Shown here: in pieces, positions 17,375 to 27,081 of the stretch
Layout: each line of letters begins with the position of its first letter
How positions within the stretch are numbered: position 1 is the stretch's first letter
DNA from: Candidatus Baldrarchaeota archaeon
Lineage (GTDB): Archaea; Asgardarchaeota; Baldrarchaeia; Baldrarchaeales; DXJG01
NCBI GenBank assembly: GCA_030587435.1
Contig: JAUQZC010000093.1
Coordinates: forward strand, 1 to 37,105
Direction of reading: 5' to 3'
DNA: 37,105 nucleotides
Notes under the pieces: generated by a model
The model's database searches: none
What the model saw: the letters and a program-made list of their open reading frames with translations, nothing else
What the model was told of the DNA's origin: nothing
Position numbers and translations under genes: made by a program

Positions 17375-18388
17375 ATGACTTATTGTATTGATTTAGAACC
17401 CTTACCTTTAATAACATTGGGAATACCTGTTAAAAATAGAGCATGGTGCATAGACAAGGTACTAAAAGCAATAGAAGGTTTAGACTACCCAAAAAACAAA
17501 ATCAAAATAATATTTGTGGACGATTACTCTAAAGATGGAACGTACGAAGCAATTATCTCTTGGACACAAAAAAACAAGAATAAATTCCATGGAATACGTG
17601 TAATTAGAGAAAGAAGTAATATACCAAAAGCAAGAAACCTGTGCATCAAACATATGGAAGGAAAATACATATTATTTTGGGACAGTGACGTAATTCCGCC
17701 AGAAAGCCTGTTAAAAAAGATGATCGAAATTATGGAGAAACAAGACGACATCGGCATTATTGGAGCCGACTACTTCTACAACTCTTATTCAAAAGAAGCT
17801 AGCAATAAGACAAATGTAAATATAGAAACGCACGCCATATATATGGGATTCACTTTAATAAAAAGAAAAATTTTAGATCTAATTGGTGGCTTCAACGAAA
17901 ATCTAACTGTCGGTGAAGATACAGACTTTTGCATACGCGTAAAAGAAAACACAAAATTCAAAATTTTATGGTCCCCAGACCCCGTTTTACATCTTAAACG
18001 CGAAGAAGATCTTAGAAAAGGAGTAACAGGGTTACTTAAATGGCTGAAGTTCAACTTTTACACCAGAGGAGAAGACTATGCAATCACATTCAAAAATCTA
18101 CCAAGACTGCTCAAAATAAGAATCATTTACTACCTACTTTTACCACAAATATTTATAGTAACCCCAATAATGGTATATCAACTTACCTTTACACCCACAA
18201 TATCCTCGCTACTAGTTCTAATAACCTATTTAACCTATCTTGCACCCGGCATGTACCTAGAAGTAAAAGGCTCAACTCTGAAAAGAGGACTAGTAAGATT
18301 TTTCCGATTTAACATGCCAACAGGCATAGCGCTATCTTATGGAATAATTTTCCATCTTATGAAATCTATATTTAGAAAAAGAGGATAA
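17375..18388 (+). CDS. GT2 family glycosyltransferase
   Basis: 337 residues. GT2 catalytic core: LITLGIPVKNRAWCIDKVLK, IIFVDDYSKDGT, ARNLCIKHMEGKYILFWDSD with the metal-binding DSD, and GGFNENLTVGEDTDFCIRVK, the acceptor ED motif. The C-terminal third has two or three hydrophobic segments (about 245-330) that would hold it at the membrane. ATG 17375 is chosen over ATG 17357 because GAGGAT lies about 8 bases before it and it starts just after the preceding stop (17370). Donor sugar unknown. Confidence 0.9.
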   Translation: MTYCIDLEPLPLITLGIPVKNRAWCIDKVLKAIEGLDYPKNKIKIIFVDDYSKDGTYEAIISWTQKNKNKFHGIRVIRERSNIPKARNLCIKHMEGKYILFWDSDVIPPESLLKKMIEIMEKQDDIGIIGADYFYNSYSKEASNKTNVNIETHAIYMGFTLIKRKILDLIGGFNENLTVGEDTDFCIRVKENTKFKILWSPDPVLHLKREEDLRKGVTGLLKWLKFNFYTRGEDYAITFKNLPRLLKIRIIYYLLLPQIFIVTPIMVYQLTFTPTISSLLVLITYLTYLAPGMYLEVKGSTLKRGLVRFFRFNMPTGIALSYGIIFHLMKSIFRKRG

Positions 18389-18397
18389 GATAGGCAA

Positions 18398-19375
18398 ATG
18401 TTTGAAATAACCGTTATCATCATTGCAAAAAGGGAACCAAAGATTTACTATACTTTAGATTCCCTAAGAAAACAAACAAAAAAACCATACGAAGTAATCG
18501 TGGTCGTCGACAGCCCTGAAGACCCCGTAGTCAATATAACAAAAAAACATCCCATAAATCAAAATGTAAATGTAGAAATTATAATAAACCATTTACATGG
18601 TGTAGGAGGAGCTAGAAAAACCGGTGTAGAAAAAACACGAGGCGAAATAGTAGCGTTTATTGATGCTGACTGCATAGCTGATGAAAACTGGATAAAAAAT
18701 CTGGATGAAGGTTTTTCTGAAAAGGACATCGCCGTTCAATCAGGAAAAGTAATTGACATAAAATCTCCATCAGAAACCCCTATTAACGTAGAAAAAAATG
18801 AAAAGATAGCATATTTGAAGTTTGCGCCTTCTCTAAACTTCGCCTTTAAAAAAGACATAGTCGATGTTATAGGTAATTTTGACCAAGAATTTAAGAGAGG
18901 GGGAGAAGACCTAGACTTCTGCATTAGACTTGCAAAGGCTGGATACAAAATCTATTATAACCCTAAGGTCAAAGTTTACCACTTGGTAAAGGAATACGAC
19001 TTGCAAAGGGCATGGAGAGATGGCAGATCTAGAGCCAAGGCTTTCATTAAACATAAAACTGCTATTTTAAAAGATATCTGCAGCATATTACTCCATGTAT
19101 CGCTGCTTCTCATTTTCCTAACAATGATGGTAACGCACCATCTAAAACTAGCTATTTTAGCGATTTCACCATCACTAATACATAGATTATATAGAACTTG
19201 GATTGGCGTAAAACAAGGTCAACCTTTCACTGTTAGTCTGGTTCGATCCCTTATCTCCTACATTTCTTACATATCATTTACTGCATTTTTACCGATTCTA
19301 ACTATCAAAAAACTGTTAAAGAACAAGCAAACAAATAAAATACATCCTAGAGCAGACTTATTTAACAGCTCGTAA
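18398..19375 (+). CDS. GT2 family glycosyltransferase
   Basis: 325 residues. Motifs: ITVIIIAKREPKIYYTLDSL, VIVVVDSPEDP, GVGGARKTGVEKTRG then FIDADC with the DAD metal site, and RGGEDLDFCIRLAKAG. Near the C-terminus are a membrane segment (about 228-245) and amphipathic helices. Start ATG 18398 follows the previous stop by nine bases with AGATAGG as ribosome site, so it is in the same operon. The acceptor is unknown; a cooperative role with the flanking GT2 enzymes in a branched glycan is inferred. Confidence 0.9.
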   Translation: MFEITVIIIAKREPKIYYTLDSLRKQTKKPYEVIVVVDSPEDPVVNITKKHPINQNVNVEIIINHLHGVGGARKTGVEKTRGEIVAFIDADCIADENWIKNLDEGFSEKDIAVQSGKVIDIKSPSETPINVEKNEKIAYLKFAPSLNFAFKKDIVDVIGNFDQEFKRGGEDLDFCIRLAKAGYKIYYNPKVKVYHLVKEYDLQRAWRDGRSRAKAFIKHKTAILKDICSILLHVSLLLIFLTMMVTHHLKLAILAISPSLIHRLYRTWIGVKQGQPFTVSLVRSLISYISYISFTAFLPILTIKKLLKNKQTNKIHPRADLFNSS

Positions 19376-19436
19376 AAACACATATTTCCGTGATTAAAAA
19401 GACGGCGGCAAAAGACTAAAAGAGTGATGCTAAGCT

Positions 19437-20483
19437 ATGTTCTTTAAAAAGGAAGATTGTAAAAAAGATGATTGGCCACTAGTTAGCATAATAGTGCTAA
19501 ATTATAATGGAAGATATCATCTAGGAGATTGTTTAGACGCTGTATTGAAAACAGAATACCCTAATTTCGAAGTACTACTCGTTGACAATTGCTCCATTGA
19601 TGGTAGCGTTAAATTTGTTAAAAATAACTACCCTAACATTAAAGTAATTAGCTTAAGAAGAAATGTTGGTCCAAGCCTGGCATTTATGGCCGGTGTGCTT
19701 AAAGCAAAGGGTAAGTATGTTGCTAGGTTAGACTTTGACTTCGTTGTCGATAAAAAATGGTTAACCCACCTAGTTAAATTCATGGAGTCAAATAACAAGG
19801 TAGCAATAGCAGATCCTAAGTTTAAAAGCTATTACAACAAAGAAATGTTAGACAATGTAGCTGCTGCAGGAAGATACATGGATTACTTTGGCAACACATG
19901 GGCATTAGGTGTAGACCAAAAAGACAGATCTCATGCTTACAATAAAATTAGACAGGTATTTATTGCTCTAGTTTTACTCCGAAGAGACGCTTTCCTCAAG
20001 ATTGGAGGATACGATCCTGACTTTTTCTTCGGATATGAGGATATCGATTTATCTTGGAGATTTCGTTTAGCTGGATATAAATTAGTTATTATACCCAATT
20101 CGATAATATATCATAAATCTGGTGTGTCCAGTCGGAAAAACGGAAAACTAAAACTTGGATTCTACTACTTTATTCAGAGAAACAAGTTGATAACACTTCT
20201 TAAAAACCATTCATTTAAGATGATCCTGCTTACCTTGCCTGTTATCTTTTTCGAAATAATTGGACGATTTTTGTATTTCATGTTTAAGCGAAAAAAACAA
20301 TACACATATGAAACTTTTAAGGCATTGCTTTACATCCTTGAAAACATTAGAAAAATACTTCACAAACGTATTATCGTGCAAAGGAATATTAAAAAAGTAG
20401 CTTACAAAGAAGTATATAAATACATGTTACCATACAGCGGAGGATTATATTATCTGCTCAAAGGAATAAAAAAGCAAAAATAA
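19437..20483 (+). CDS. GT2 family glycosyltransferase, rhamnosyltransferase-like
   Basis: 348 residues. WPLVSIIVLNYNGRYHLGDC at the start is the classic N-terminus of WbbL or RfbF-like rhamnosyl- or galactofuranosyl-transferases, followed by LLVDNCSIDGS, NVGPSLAFMAGVLKAKGKYV and a metal site read as DFDF (usually D-x-D). GGYDPDFFFGYEDIDLSWRF is the acceptor/catalytic ED motif. A membrane segment lies near 258-280. It is preceded by a 61-base gap. The sugar cannot be told from sequence. Confidence 0.9.
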   Translation: MFFKKEDCKKDDWPLVSIIVLNYNGRYHLGDCLDAVLKTEYPNFEVLLVDNCSIDGSVKFVKNNYPNIKVISLRRNVGPSLAFMAGVLKAKGKYVARLDFDFVVDKKWLTHLVKFMESNNKVAIADPKFKSYYNKEMLDNVAAAGRYMDYFGNTWALGVDQKDRSHAYNKIRQVFIALVLLRRDAFLKIGGYDPDFFFGYEDIDLSWRFRLAGYKLVIIPNSIIYHKSGVSSRKNGKLKLGFYYFIQRNKLITLLKNHSFKMILLTLPVIFFEIIGRFLYFMFKRKKQYTYETFKALLYILENIRKILHKRIIVQRNIKKVAYKEVYKYMLPYSGGLYYLLKGIKKQK

Positions 20484-20582
20484 CTCATGCTTCTTTCCAT
20501 GTTACTACCCTAGAAGAAGCTGCTCACCCAAGTATTGAAAATAACAACACTCATACTATATTTTAAACCACTTGGTGAAATA

Positions 20583-21233
20583 ATGTTAAAAACTAAAAGT
20601 ATAATAATTCTTGATGGACCACCTGCAGGCGGAAAAACAAAGCTTGCTGCCAGTTTTTCGGTTCATTTTAACACGATTATACTAAATTATAAGGCTCTAG
20701 GACCCACAAATATTATTGCACAGATTCTTATGCTACTTTCTTCAAAAAACATTAACCTACCAAGCAATCATGACCCTACACGACAAGATCCGTTGCTTTT
20801 CCTTAATAAAACCTTGTCACAACGGCTTTCAAATGTGTTCTTCCTTTTTGAACTCTTTTACAAAGCCTTGCAAGTTGCAATAATGCTACTTTGCCTACTT
20901 ATATACAGAATTATTATAGTAGATGAATTTTTGGCACTAAGATTCGCCAACTACTTTAATTTTTATAAGGTAGGCGGCTTAAAGAAGCGGCATGTGAGTA
21001 TTCTCATGCAAATTGATTTCTCTATATTAAAAGTTTTAAGTTGCTTTGGAAAATGCTTCTACTACTACATTAACCGCGATTTAAGCACAACGAAACAGTT
21101 TTGGAAAAAAAGAGGACACACAATTCCATACGACACGTCGTTTTTCATATTAACAAATATTTCATGGAACACGATAAAAAAATTTCTTAAAACTCAAACA
21201 AAAAACGTAAAGATTCTTGAATACTCTCTATAA
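20583..21233 (+). CDS. Divergent P-loop kinase-like protein
   Basis: 216 residues from ATG 20583, chosen because GGTGA lies at 20574-20578. A Walker A GPPAGGKTK opens the protein after a hydrophobic strand (SIIILD). Later come a very hydrophobic helix (about 100-117) and IIIVDEFLALRF, which may be the Walker B or DRY-like region. The fold is probably that of nucleoside or thymidylate-type kinases, like its neighbours at 23763 and 33721, but identity is low and no LID region is clear. The substrate is unknown; a sugar, polyprenol or glycan intermediate is possible because it sits among glycosyltransferases. Confidence 0.7.
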   Translation: MLKTKSIIILDGPPAGGKTKLAASFSVHFNTIILNYKALGPTNIIAQILMLLSSKNINLPSNHDPTRQDPLLFLNKTLSQRLSNVFFLFELFYKALQVAIMLLCLLIYRIIIVDEFLALRFANYFNFYKVGGLKKRHVSILMQIDFSILKVLSCFGKCFYYYINRDLSTTKQFWKKRGHTIPYDTSFFILTNISWNTIKKFLKTQTKNVKILEYSL

Positions 21234-21303
21234 TTAAAGAACCTAGACGAATACTTAAAACACACAGAGCATTTCACTCATTTAATGATAAAAATGATCT
21301 ACC

Positions 21304-22521
21304 ATGCCTAAGATGCTTATAATCTCTGAACAATTGTGGCCTGAAGGCGGAGGAGGTACCTTAGCCACCCACCTAACAATAAAACTAATTTCACAACTCC
21401 GCGACATGAAAATAGTGGTAGTAAGCGGCACAAAGCATCCTGTCAAAGTGCACGGAGTTGAATACATATTTACTCCCCTGCTACAATATTCAAATAAAGT
21501 TAAACTATGGATTTCAAATCTTCTTTTAACAAGACAAGAATGGTTTGTAAAACTCGTAAAATCAATAGACATAGCTTATATACCTAGATATTGCTATCCA
21601 CTAATACCTTTTATTAAGAAACTTAAAAAGAAGGTAGTAGTTCATTTACATGATTATCAACCCATATCACATAATGCCGTTATTTTACATGAGAAAAACA
21701 GAGAAAAAATCGTCGAAAAACCTGCAGACATAGTTCAATTTGAAATATTAGAACATAATAATACCGCAAGAGCGATACTAAGCGTAGTTCTTCTCAGATT
21801 AAATGGATTTAGCAGATTATGGATTTCTAAGGCCGATAAAATTATATGTGTTTCAAAGAAACAGCGCAAAATATTTCAATCCACCATGCCCAATCTAGCA
21901 AATAAAACAGAAGTTATTTACAATCCGCTACCCCTCATACGGCAACATGTGAAAAAGAGACTTAAGGACCCAGCATTTTTATATTTGGGTGGAGACAGCT
22001 ATGTTAAAGGATTCCACATCTTTTTAGCAGCCTCCTATGAAATTCTAAAGAAAAATCCGAATGTAAAGTTTCTTCTCGCGCAAAAAAGAGAGCTAAGAAA
22101 AAAGAGTTTAATACTTCTCAACAAGTTAAACAAAAAATTTAGAGCAGCGTATCGCTTGCTTGGATGCCTTACACACGAAGAACTGCTAAAAATTCATTCA
22201 ACAAGCTATGCTCTTATCTTTTCCTCAATATCAGAAGAACCTCTCCCCTATGTTATACTTGAATCTATGTTGGCCGGAACAATGCCTATAGCCCCTAGGC
22301 TTGGCGGAATACCTGAAATAGTCTTAGGCACAGTTGCTGAAAAATACCTGTTTGAACCAAATAACATAGAAGATTTAACCAACAAGATAGAGATGGTCTT
22401 ATCGCTTTCAAAAGAACAACTCGTAAACGACGGAATAAAACTCAGAGAAAGCATTCTAAAGAAAATTAGCAGCAACATTGTAAAACAAAAATTTGCAGAT
22501 ATTTTTAGAACAGTAGCATAG
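21304..22521 (+). CDS. GT4 family glycosyltransferase
   Basis: 405 residues, GT-B fold. MLIISEQLWPEGGGGTLATH carries the Gly-rich donor-domain loop, with HLHDYQPISHN as the acceptor-side His motif, then ADKIICVSKKQRK, FLYLGGDSYVKGFH and the E-x7-E motif in EEPLPYVILE followed by GTMPIAPRLGGIPEIV. A possible TATA box (ACTTAAAAC near 21252-21260) lies upstream, so a new transcript may begin here. The start could also be ATG 21313. Donor and acceptor unknown. Confidence 0.9.
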   Translation: MPKMLIISEQLWPEGGGGTLATHLTIKLISQLRDMKIVVVSGTKHPVKVHGVEYIFTPLLQYSNKVKLWISNLLLTRQEWFVKLVKSIDIAYIPRYCYPLIPFIKKLKKKVVVHLHDYQPISHNAVILHEKNREKIVEKPADIVQFEILEHNNTARAILSVVLLRLNGFSRLWISKADKIICVSKKQRKIFQSTMPNLANKTEVIYNPLPLIRQHVKKRLKDPAFLYLGGDSYVKGFHIFLAASYEILKKNPNVKFLLAQKRELRKKSLILLNKLNKKFRAAYRLLGCLTHEELLKIHSTSYALIFSSISEEPLPYVILESMLAGTMPIAPRLGGIPEIVLGTVAEKYLFEPNNIEDLTNKIEMVLSLSKEQLVNDGIKLRESILKKISSNIVKQKFADIFRTVA

Positions 22522-22590
22522 AATTATCAAGTTTTATTATTTGTTAAATTTCGTATTTTGGCAATTAGCTTTTAAAATTGGTGGGATAAT

Positions 22591-23700
22591 ATGAAAATTT
22601 GTTTTATTGTTAGTGAAATTTTCTCCTTTGGAAGGTATGGAGGTTTTGGGAAGTTAGTTAGAGACGTGGGAACAGAACTGTTAAAGAAAGGTGTAGATGT
22701 TTACGCAGTAACCTGGCGTGGCAAAAAACAGCGAAAAGTAGAGAAAGTAGATGGAATTACTGTTTACAGCTTCCCTTACAACCCTTTAGACTCTATTACT
22801 TCACATTTATCTTCATACATGGAATCTCTACCAATCTACAAGGCAATAGATGCTGACATATATGTTAGCATCGAACTTCAAATATCAACTTACATAGCCC
22901 AAAAGGCGGAGAAAAAGAAAAAACATGTAGTGTGGTTTCAAGATCCATATGATGAACAGGCCTACAAAGATATGGGGACAGTTGATAAGAACTATGAGTG
23001 GAACTTTAAAAGAAAAATGCAATTTTACACCACAATAGGTATACTTAGACATGTTTGTCAAAAAGTAGATCTATTCCTCACCCAAGCTAAAACATACACC
23101 CCAACGGTTAAAAGATTATATAAAATTCATAAAGAAATCTCTTTTATGCCTAACCCCGTAAAAATCTACAATGAAAACATCAGAAAATCACCTGAACCTA
23201 CAGTTTGCTTTTTAGGTAGATGGGATCCTCAGAAACGAGTTGAACTTTTCTTAAAGCTAGCCAAAAAATTCCCACATATTACTTTCATAGCACTTGGAAA
23301 AGGGCACAACCCAAAAGCAGACGTAAAACTACGTAAAAAATATCGTAAAATCAAAAATCTACAAATGCCAGGCTTTGTAACTGAGGATGAAAAACATCAA
23401 ATTCTCGCAAAATCATGGATTTTAATAAATACAAGTATACGTGAAGGTCTACCTATAAGTTTTCTCGAAGCTATGGCGCATAAAACAGCAATTCTAAGTT
23501 ACGTTAATCCTGATAAGCTTGCCAGCAAATTTGGATACTGGACGAGGAAAGGAGATTTTGAACGAGGACTTAAACGGTTATTAAAGGATGATTTATGGGT
23601 TAGAAAGGGAGAAAAAGGATTTGAATACGTAAAAAGATTTCATAGCATAAACACAGTAGTTAAAAATTTCCTACATAATTTAATTGAAATTAAAGATTAA
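22591..23700 (+). CDS. GT4 family glycosyltransferase
   Basis: 369 residues. It begins MKICFIVSEIFSFGRYGGFG, the GT4 N-terminal Gly loop. A middle segment WFQDPYDEQAYKDMGTVDKN stands in for the usual acceptor-binding His region. The donor domain has VCFLGRWDPQKRVELFLK, the E-x7-E motif in REGLPISFLEAMAHKTA and AILSYVNPDKLA. GGTGGGAT 5 bases ahead fixes the start. Length is typical. Specificity unknown. Confidence 0.92.
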   Translation: MKICFIVSEIFSFGRYGGFGKLVRDVGTELLKKGVDVYAVTWRGKKQRKVEKVDGITVYSFPYNPLDSITSHLSSYMESLPIYKAIDADIYVSIELQISTYIAQKAEKKKKHVVWFQDPYDEQAYKDMGTVDKNYEWNFKRKMQFYTTIGILRHVCQKVDLFLTQAKTYTPTVKRLYKIHKEISFMPNPVKIYNENIRKSPEPTVCFLGRWDPQKRVELFLKLAKKFPHITFIALGKGHNPKADVKLRKKYRKIKNLQMPGFVTEDEKHQILAKSWILINTSIREGLPISFLEAMAHKTAILSYVNPDKLASKFGYWTRKGDFERGLKRLLKDDLWVRKGEKGFEYVKRFHSINTVVKNFLHNLIEIKD

Positions 23701-23762
23701 AGCTCTTCAACAAATTTGTATTCTTAAAACTCGCTGCTTTGAGCTTTAGGAAAGTGTATTAA

Positions 23763-24452
23763 GTGAAAAAGATGGCACAAAATTTAACTATAGGGGTTTT
23801 CGGCCCCGATGGCAGCGGTAAATCTACACAAATCAACCTTTTAACCTCTTATCTTGAAAGTCAAGGATTTAAAGTTTATAAAACTTGGATTTGCTGGAAT
23901 CATCTTTTTGCATGGATGTTATGCAGAATTTTTGTTCATCTTGGCTGCTATGTTTGGAAGCCAAGCGAAAAGTGTCCCATTAATAAATATCCACCGATCG
24001 AAGTATATAGAGGTAAATTAGGGAAACATATTTGGATGTTTATCGAACTTGTAAGCTTACTTTTAATGCTCTTCACAAGAGTTTTTTTGAAAAAAATTGC
24101 TGGTTACATAATAGTTGTTGAGAGATATATTGCAGGAACGTTAGCAGATCTAGTGTATATTCATGGAGAACCTATTTTAAACTCTATTATCTCAAGATTC
24201 CTACTTAAAACTGTTAACAATAACAGAACTATCTTTATTTATCTTACAGCAGATTACAAAACAATTGTCGGGAGAAGAAGACTTATGTCTGAACCTAAAG
24301 ATTACATAGAAGCCCAAGAAACTGCGTATAGGTGGTTTGCACGCCACTTCAACAATTGTTTAGTAATAAATACATCAAAATCTACTATAGAAGATACGCA
24401 AAAAACTATTCAAGATTGGATAATGCAGCACATAAAGGTCAAATCCGACTAA
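23763..24452 (+). CDS. Thymidylate kinase-like P-loop protein
   Basis: 229 residues. Walker A GPDGSGKST (14-22), a central hydrophobic helix (about 92-117) unusual for thymidylate kinase, VVERYIAGTLADL in the place of the DRY/DRF phosphate-donor motif, and a LID-like VGRRRLMSEPKDY. The substrate-binding part differs from true thymidylate kinases, so dTMP is not a safe prediction. It lies inside the glycan cluster and is related to the gene at 33721; phosphorylation of a sugar or lipid intermediate is an inference. GTG 23763 or ATG 23772 could be the start. Confidence 0.8.
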   Translation: MKKMAQNLTIGVFGPDGSGKSTQINLLTSYLESQGFKVYKTWICWNHLFAWMLCRIFVHLGCYVWKPSEKCPINKYPPIEVYRGKLGKHIWMFIELVSLLLMLFTRVFLKKIAGYIIVVERYIAGTLADLVYIHGEPILNSIISRFLLKTVNNNRTIFIYLTADYKTIVGRRRLMSEPKDYIEAQETAYRWFARHFNNCLVINTSKSTIEDTQKTIQDWIMQHIKVKSD

Positions 24453-24506
24453 TTTTGTGTTTTAACGTGAAATAAAAAGTATTAACAAGAAAAGGACGTT
24501 GTCTAA

Positions 24507-25706
24507 ATGAACACTTTAAAAGAAGTTTTAAAACCATTTGCATGGTATGCAAAAATGATAGAATTAGCAATGACCATAAGATTGAAAAAACTCTTTGGAA
24601 AAGTGTATAAACCTCGCTGGGTCATCTTCCAAACCACCAACAAATGCAATTTGCTTTGCTTAATGTGCAATGTTGGCAGAGAATTTCTAAAAAACCCTCA
24701 AATAGCAAGCAACGATCTAACCATTGAAGAACTAAAAAACATTTTCAAAAGAGATTACAATATGTTGAAGAATATTTCTTTCTTGGAACTTACAGGCGGA
24801 GAACCCTTTATGCGCAGCGACCTAGTTGAAATGATAAAACTATTCCACAACTTTCTGCCAAAATGTTACATATGGATCCCAACCAACGGAACTCTACCCT
24901 CTAAAATAGAAAAAGACATGTCAAAAATAGTTAAAATCCACAAAAACATAGGTATAGGCATTTCTTTGGACGGTGGAGAAGAAGTCCACGACAAACTTAG
25001 AGGAGTCAAAGGAACATACAAGAAAGCAGTACAAACAATCAAAGCAATGGTAAAACTACGTAAAAAACACCCATGGCTCGACGTCATGGTAAGCTTCACC
25101 TTAACACCCCTAAACGCAAGCGAACCTCCAATAGTATACAAACTTTGCAAACATTTAGGAGTTAGATTCACCATTAGACCCATGCATCTAAGCCCCATAT
25201 TCTACAAAAATATTGAAATCCGCAATATAGCAAACGAAAAGAATTTTGACGAAGCAACATTTAACAGATTAAAGAAGGTTTTCAAAACTCTGGTTCAAGA
25301 AATCATCGCAAACGATAAGTTAGCAGCTTTCCCACATCTCTATTACTTAGAAAATGCCATAAAATTTATGTCAGGAGATATGCACCGAAACTGGGAATGT
25401 TTTGCAGGAACCTCTGCTTTTTACCTCGAAGCCGACGGAGACGTATACCCATGCACCTTTCTAAACAAAAAACTAGGCAATTTACGGCAAACATCATTAA
25501 GAGACATATGGATATCCAAAGAAGCACGTGAGGCAAGAAACGAAATAGCTAAGCATAAATGCAGTTGCTGGGTTGAACACGAAGCCTATAGAATCATAGA
25601 AGAGGACTTCATCAGAATGCTTATGTTCAGCGTAAAATCCTTCGCAAAAATGATGATACATAAACCTATATTACCTATCGACGAATTAAAACCACATCTT
25701 CAATAA
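24507..25706 (+). CDS. Radical SAM protein with SPASM domain
   Basis: 399 residues. The [4Fe-4S]-SAM motif C-x3-C-x2-C is Cys47, Cys51 and Cys54 (NKCNLLCLMCN), followed by LTGGEPFMR (the GGE motif) and GISLDGGEE. The C-terminal SPASM region carries further cysteines (WECFAG, VYPCTF and HKCSCW) that bind auxiliary iron-sulfur clusters. The family includes peptide-maturing enzymes and others acting on sugars or lipids; no precursor peptide gene was seen here, so a role in glycan or lipid modification fits the context better. Length is normal. Confidence 0.9.
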   Translation: MNTLKEVLKPFAWYAKMIELAMTIRLKKLFGKVYKPRWVIFQTTNKCNLLCLMCNVGREFLKNPQIASNDLTIEELKNIFKRDYNMLKNISFLELTGGEPFMRSDLVEMIKLFHNFLPKCYIWIPTNGTLPSKIEKDMSKIVKIHKNIGIGISLDGGEEVHDKLRGVKGTYKKAVQTIKAMVKLRKKHPWLDVMVSFTLTPLNASEPPIVYKLCKHLGVRFTIRPMHLSPIFYKNIEIRNIANEKNFDEATFNRLKKVFKTLVQEIIANDKLAAFPHLYYLENAIKFMSGDMHRNWECFAGTSAFYLEADGDVYPCTFLNKKLGNLRQTSLRDIWISKEAREARNEIAKHKCSCWVEHEAYRIIEEDFIRMLMFSVKSFAKMMIHKPILPIDELKPHLQ

Positions 25707-25782
25707 ACCTACCACAAGATTAAAAATGATTCCAAGGTTTTCACATAACACGCCTTTAAGAGTCAATTAAGCTGGGAATTTA

Positions 25783-26925
25783 ATGTTAAAAAAATGCGTT
25801 ACACTTTTTGCACCTTCTTTTAACTATAGAGGCGGTATCGGCAGTTTCACAGCCCATTTAATCAAAGTGCTCAAAAACTCAAATTACAAAATTTTCATGA
25901 TCTCCTATAACGACATAGATGAGAACTTATACAGCAAGCTCTTCGCAACCCCTCTACAAAACATACATAAACATTCCATTTCGCTACCCATTAGATCTTT
26001 CTTCAGCGGTAAATCCTCCTATGGAAATCTAATAACAAAAATTTTAGATCTAAAATATACAGGATCCTTATTTGATCAATTGGACAGACTCGGTGTTATT
26101 TCATTTAATGTAACAGGCGTATGGTTATTTTTACCTTCACACTTCGTATACATTCACGACCCAGAACGCTTAAAACCAAACCTACAAGGCGTAAACATAC
26201 AGAGAATATGGAGAAGTCCATATCAACACATCGTGAAAAAACTTTTACAACTCTATAAAAAAAGTACTATTTTTGTTAACAGTAAATATTGTCTTAACGT
26301 TCTCAAAACATATACGGGCTTAAAAGGAAACGTGCTTAGCCCACCTATAAGAATTAATGCTTATAAAAAGGCGTTAAATGGACCTCACAACAAACCTTGG
26401 AGCATATCTTTAGTTCGGTTTGACAAAGACAAAAACCTAGAATTAATTATAAAAGCAGCCAAACATGTTAAAAACATCAAATTTTTAATTATCGGCTTTC
26501 TAGACGACTACAACTACTTCAAAAAACTGAAGAAACTAGCTAAGAACCTAAATTTAAACAATGTCCACCTACTACCAAACTTATCTTTTAACGATAGATT
26601 AAAGTTTTTTAGCAAAGCTAAATTTTACCTTCATCCTACAATCAGAGAAAACTTTGGAATTGCAATTCTTGAAGCCATGGCATCCGGCCTAGTACCTTTT
26701 GTACATAGATCAGGAGGCCCTTGGACAGATATCCTCGATGGAAAAACGGGACTGTACGGTTACCCGTACAAAAATGTCGAAGAACTCGTAAACCACTTAA
26801 ACGGTCTCATAGGCAACGAAGAAAAACGGGAAAAGCTCTCCAGGAACGCATATGAAAAATCAAAACAATACGATTTATCCAACTTCAAACAAATTTTACT
26901 AAACTATTTCACAAAACTCCAATAA
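25783..26925 (+). CDS. GT4 family glycosyltransferase, ALG11-like
   Basis: 380 residues. APSFNYRGGIGSFTAHLIKV is the donor-domain Gly loop and VYIHDPERLKPN stands at the acceptor site. KSTIFVNSKYCLN, ISLVRFDKDKNLELIIKAAK and the E-x7-E motif RENFGIAILEAMASGLVP follow, and WTDILDGKTGLY ends the nucleotide-sugar site. This order is typical of GT4 mannosyltransferases such as ALG11, but sugar specificity is not readable. GGGA lies just before ATG 25783. Confidence 0.92.
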   Translation: MLKKCVTLFAPSFNYRGGIGSFTAHLIKVLKNSNYKIFMISYNDIDENLYSKLFATPLQNIHKHSISLPIRSFFSGKSSYGNLITKILDLKYTGSLFDQLDRLGVISFNVTGVWLFLPSHFVYIHDPERLKPNLQGVNIQRIWRSPYQHIVKKLLQLYKKSTIFVNSKYCLNVLKTYTGLKGNVLSPPIRINAYKKALNGPHNKPWSISLVRFDKDKNLELIIKAAKHVKNIKFLIIGFLDDYNYFKKLKKLAKNLNLNNVHLLPNLSFNDRLKFFSKAKFYLHPTIRENFGIAILEAMASGLVPFVHRSGGPWTDILDGKTGLYGYPYKNVEELVNHLNGLIGNEEKREKLSRNAYEKSKQYDLSNFKQILLNYFTKLQ

Positions 26926-27081
26926 ACGCATCCCTAAAACCATCAGAAAACAATATACAATTTTATTTTCAATTACCATGAAAATAGATTAAACCAATTA
27001 AGCTAAGTGAAAAAACAACATTTTAGCTATCTAATTTGAAAATAGCAGAGCTTCATGATTAATGCACTTACCGGTGATTTT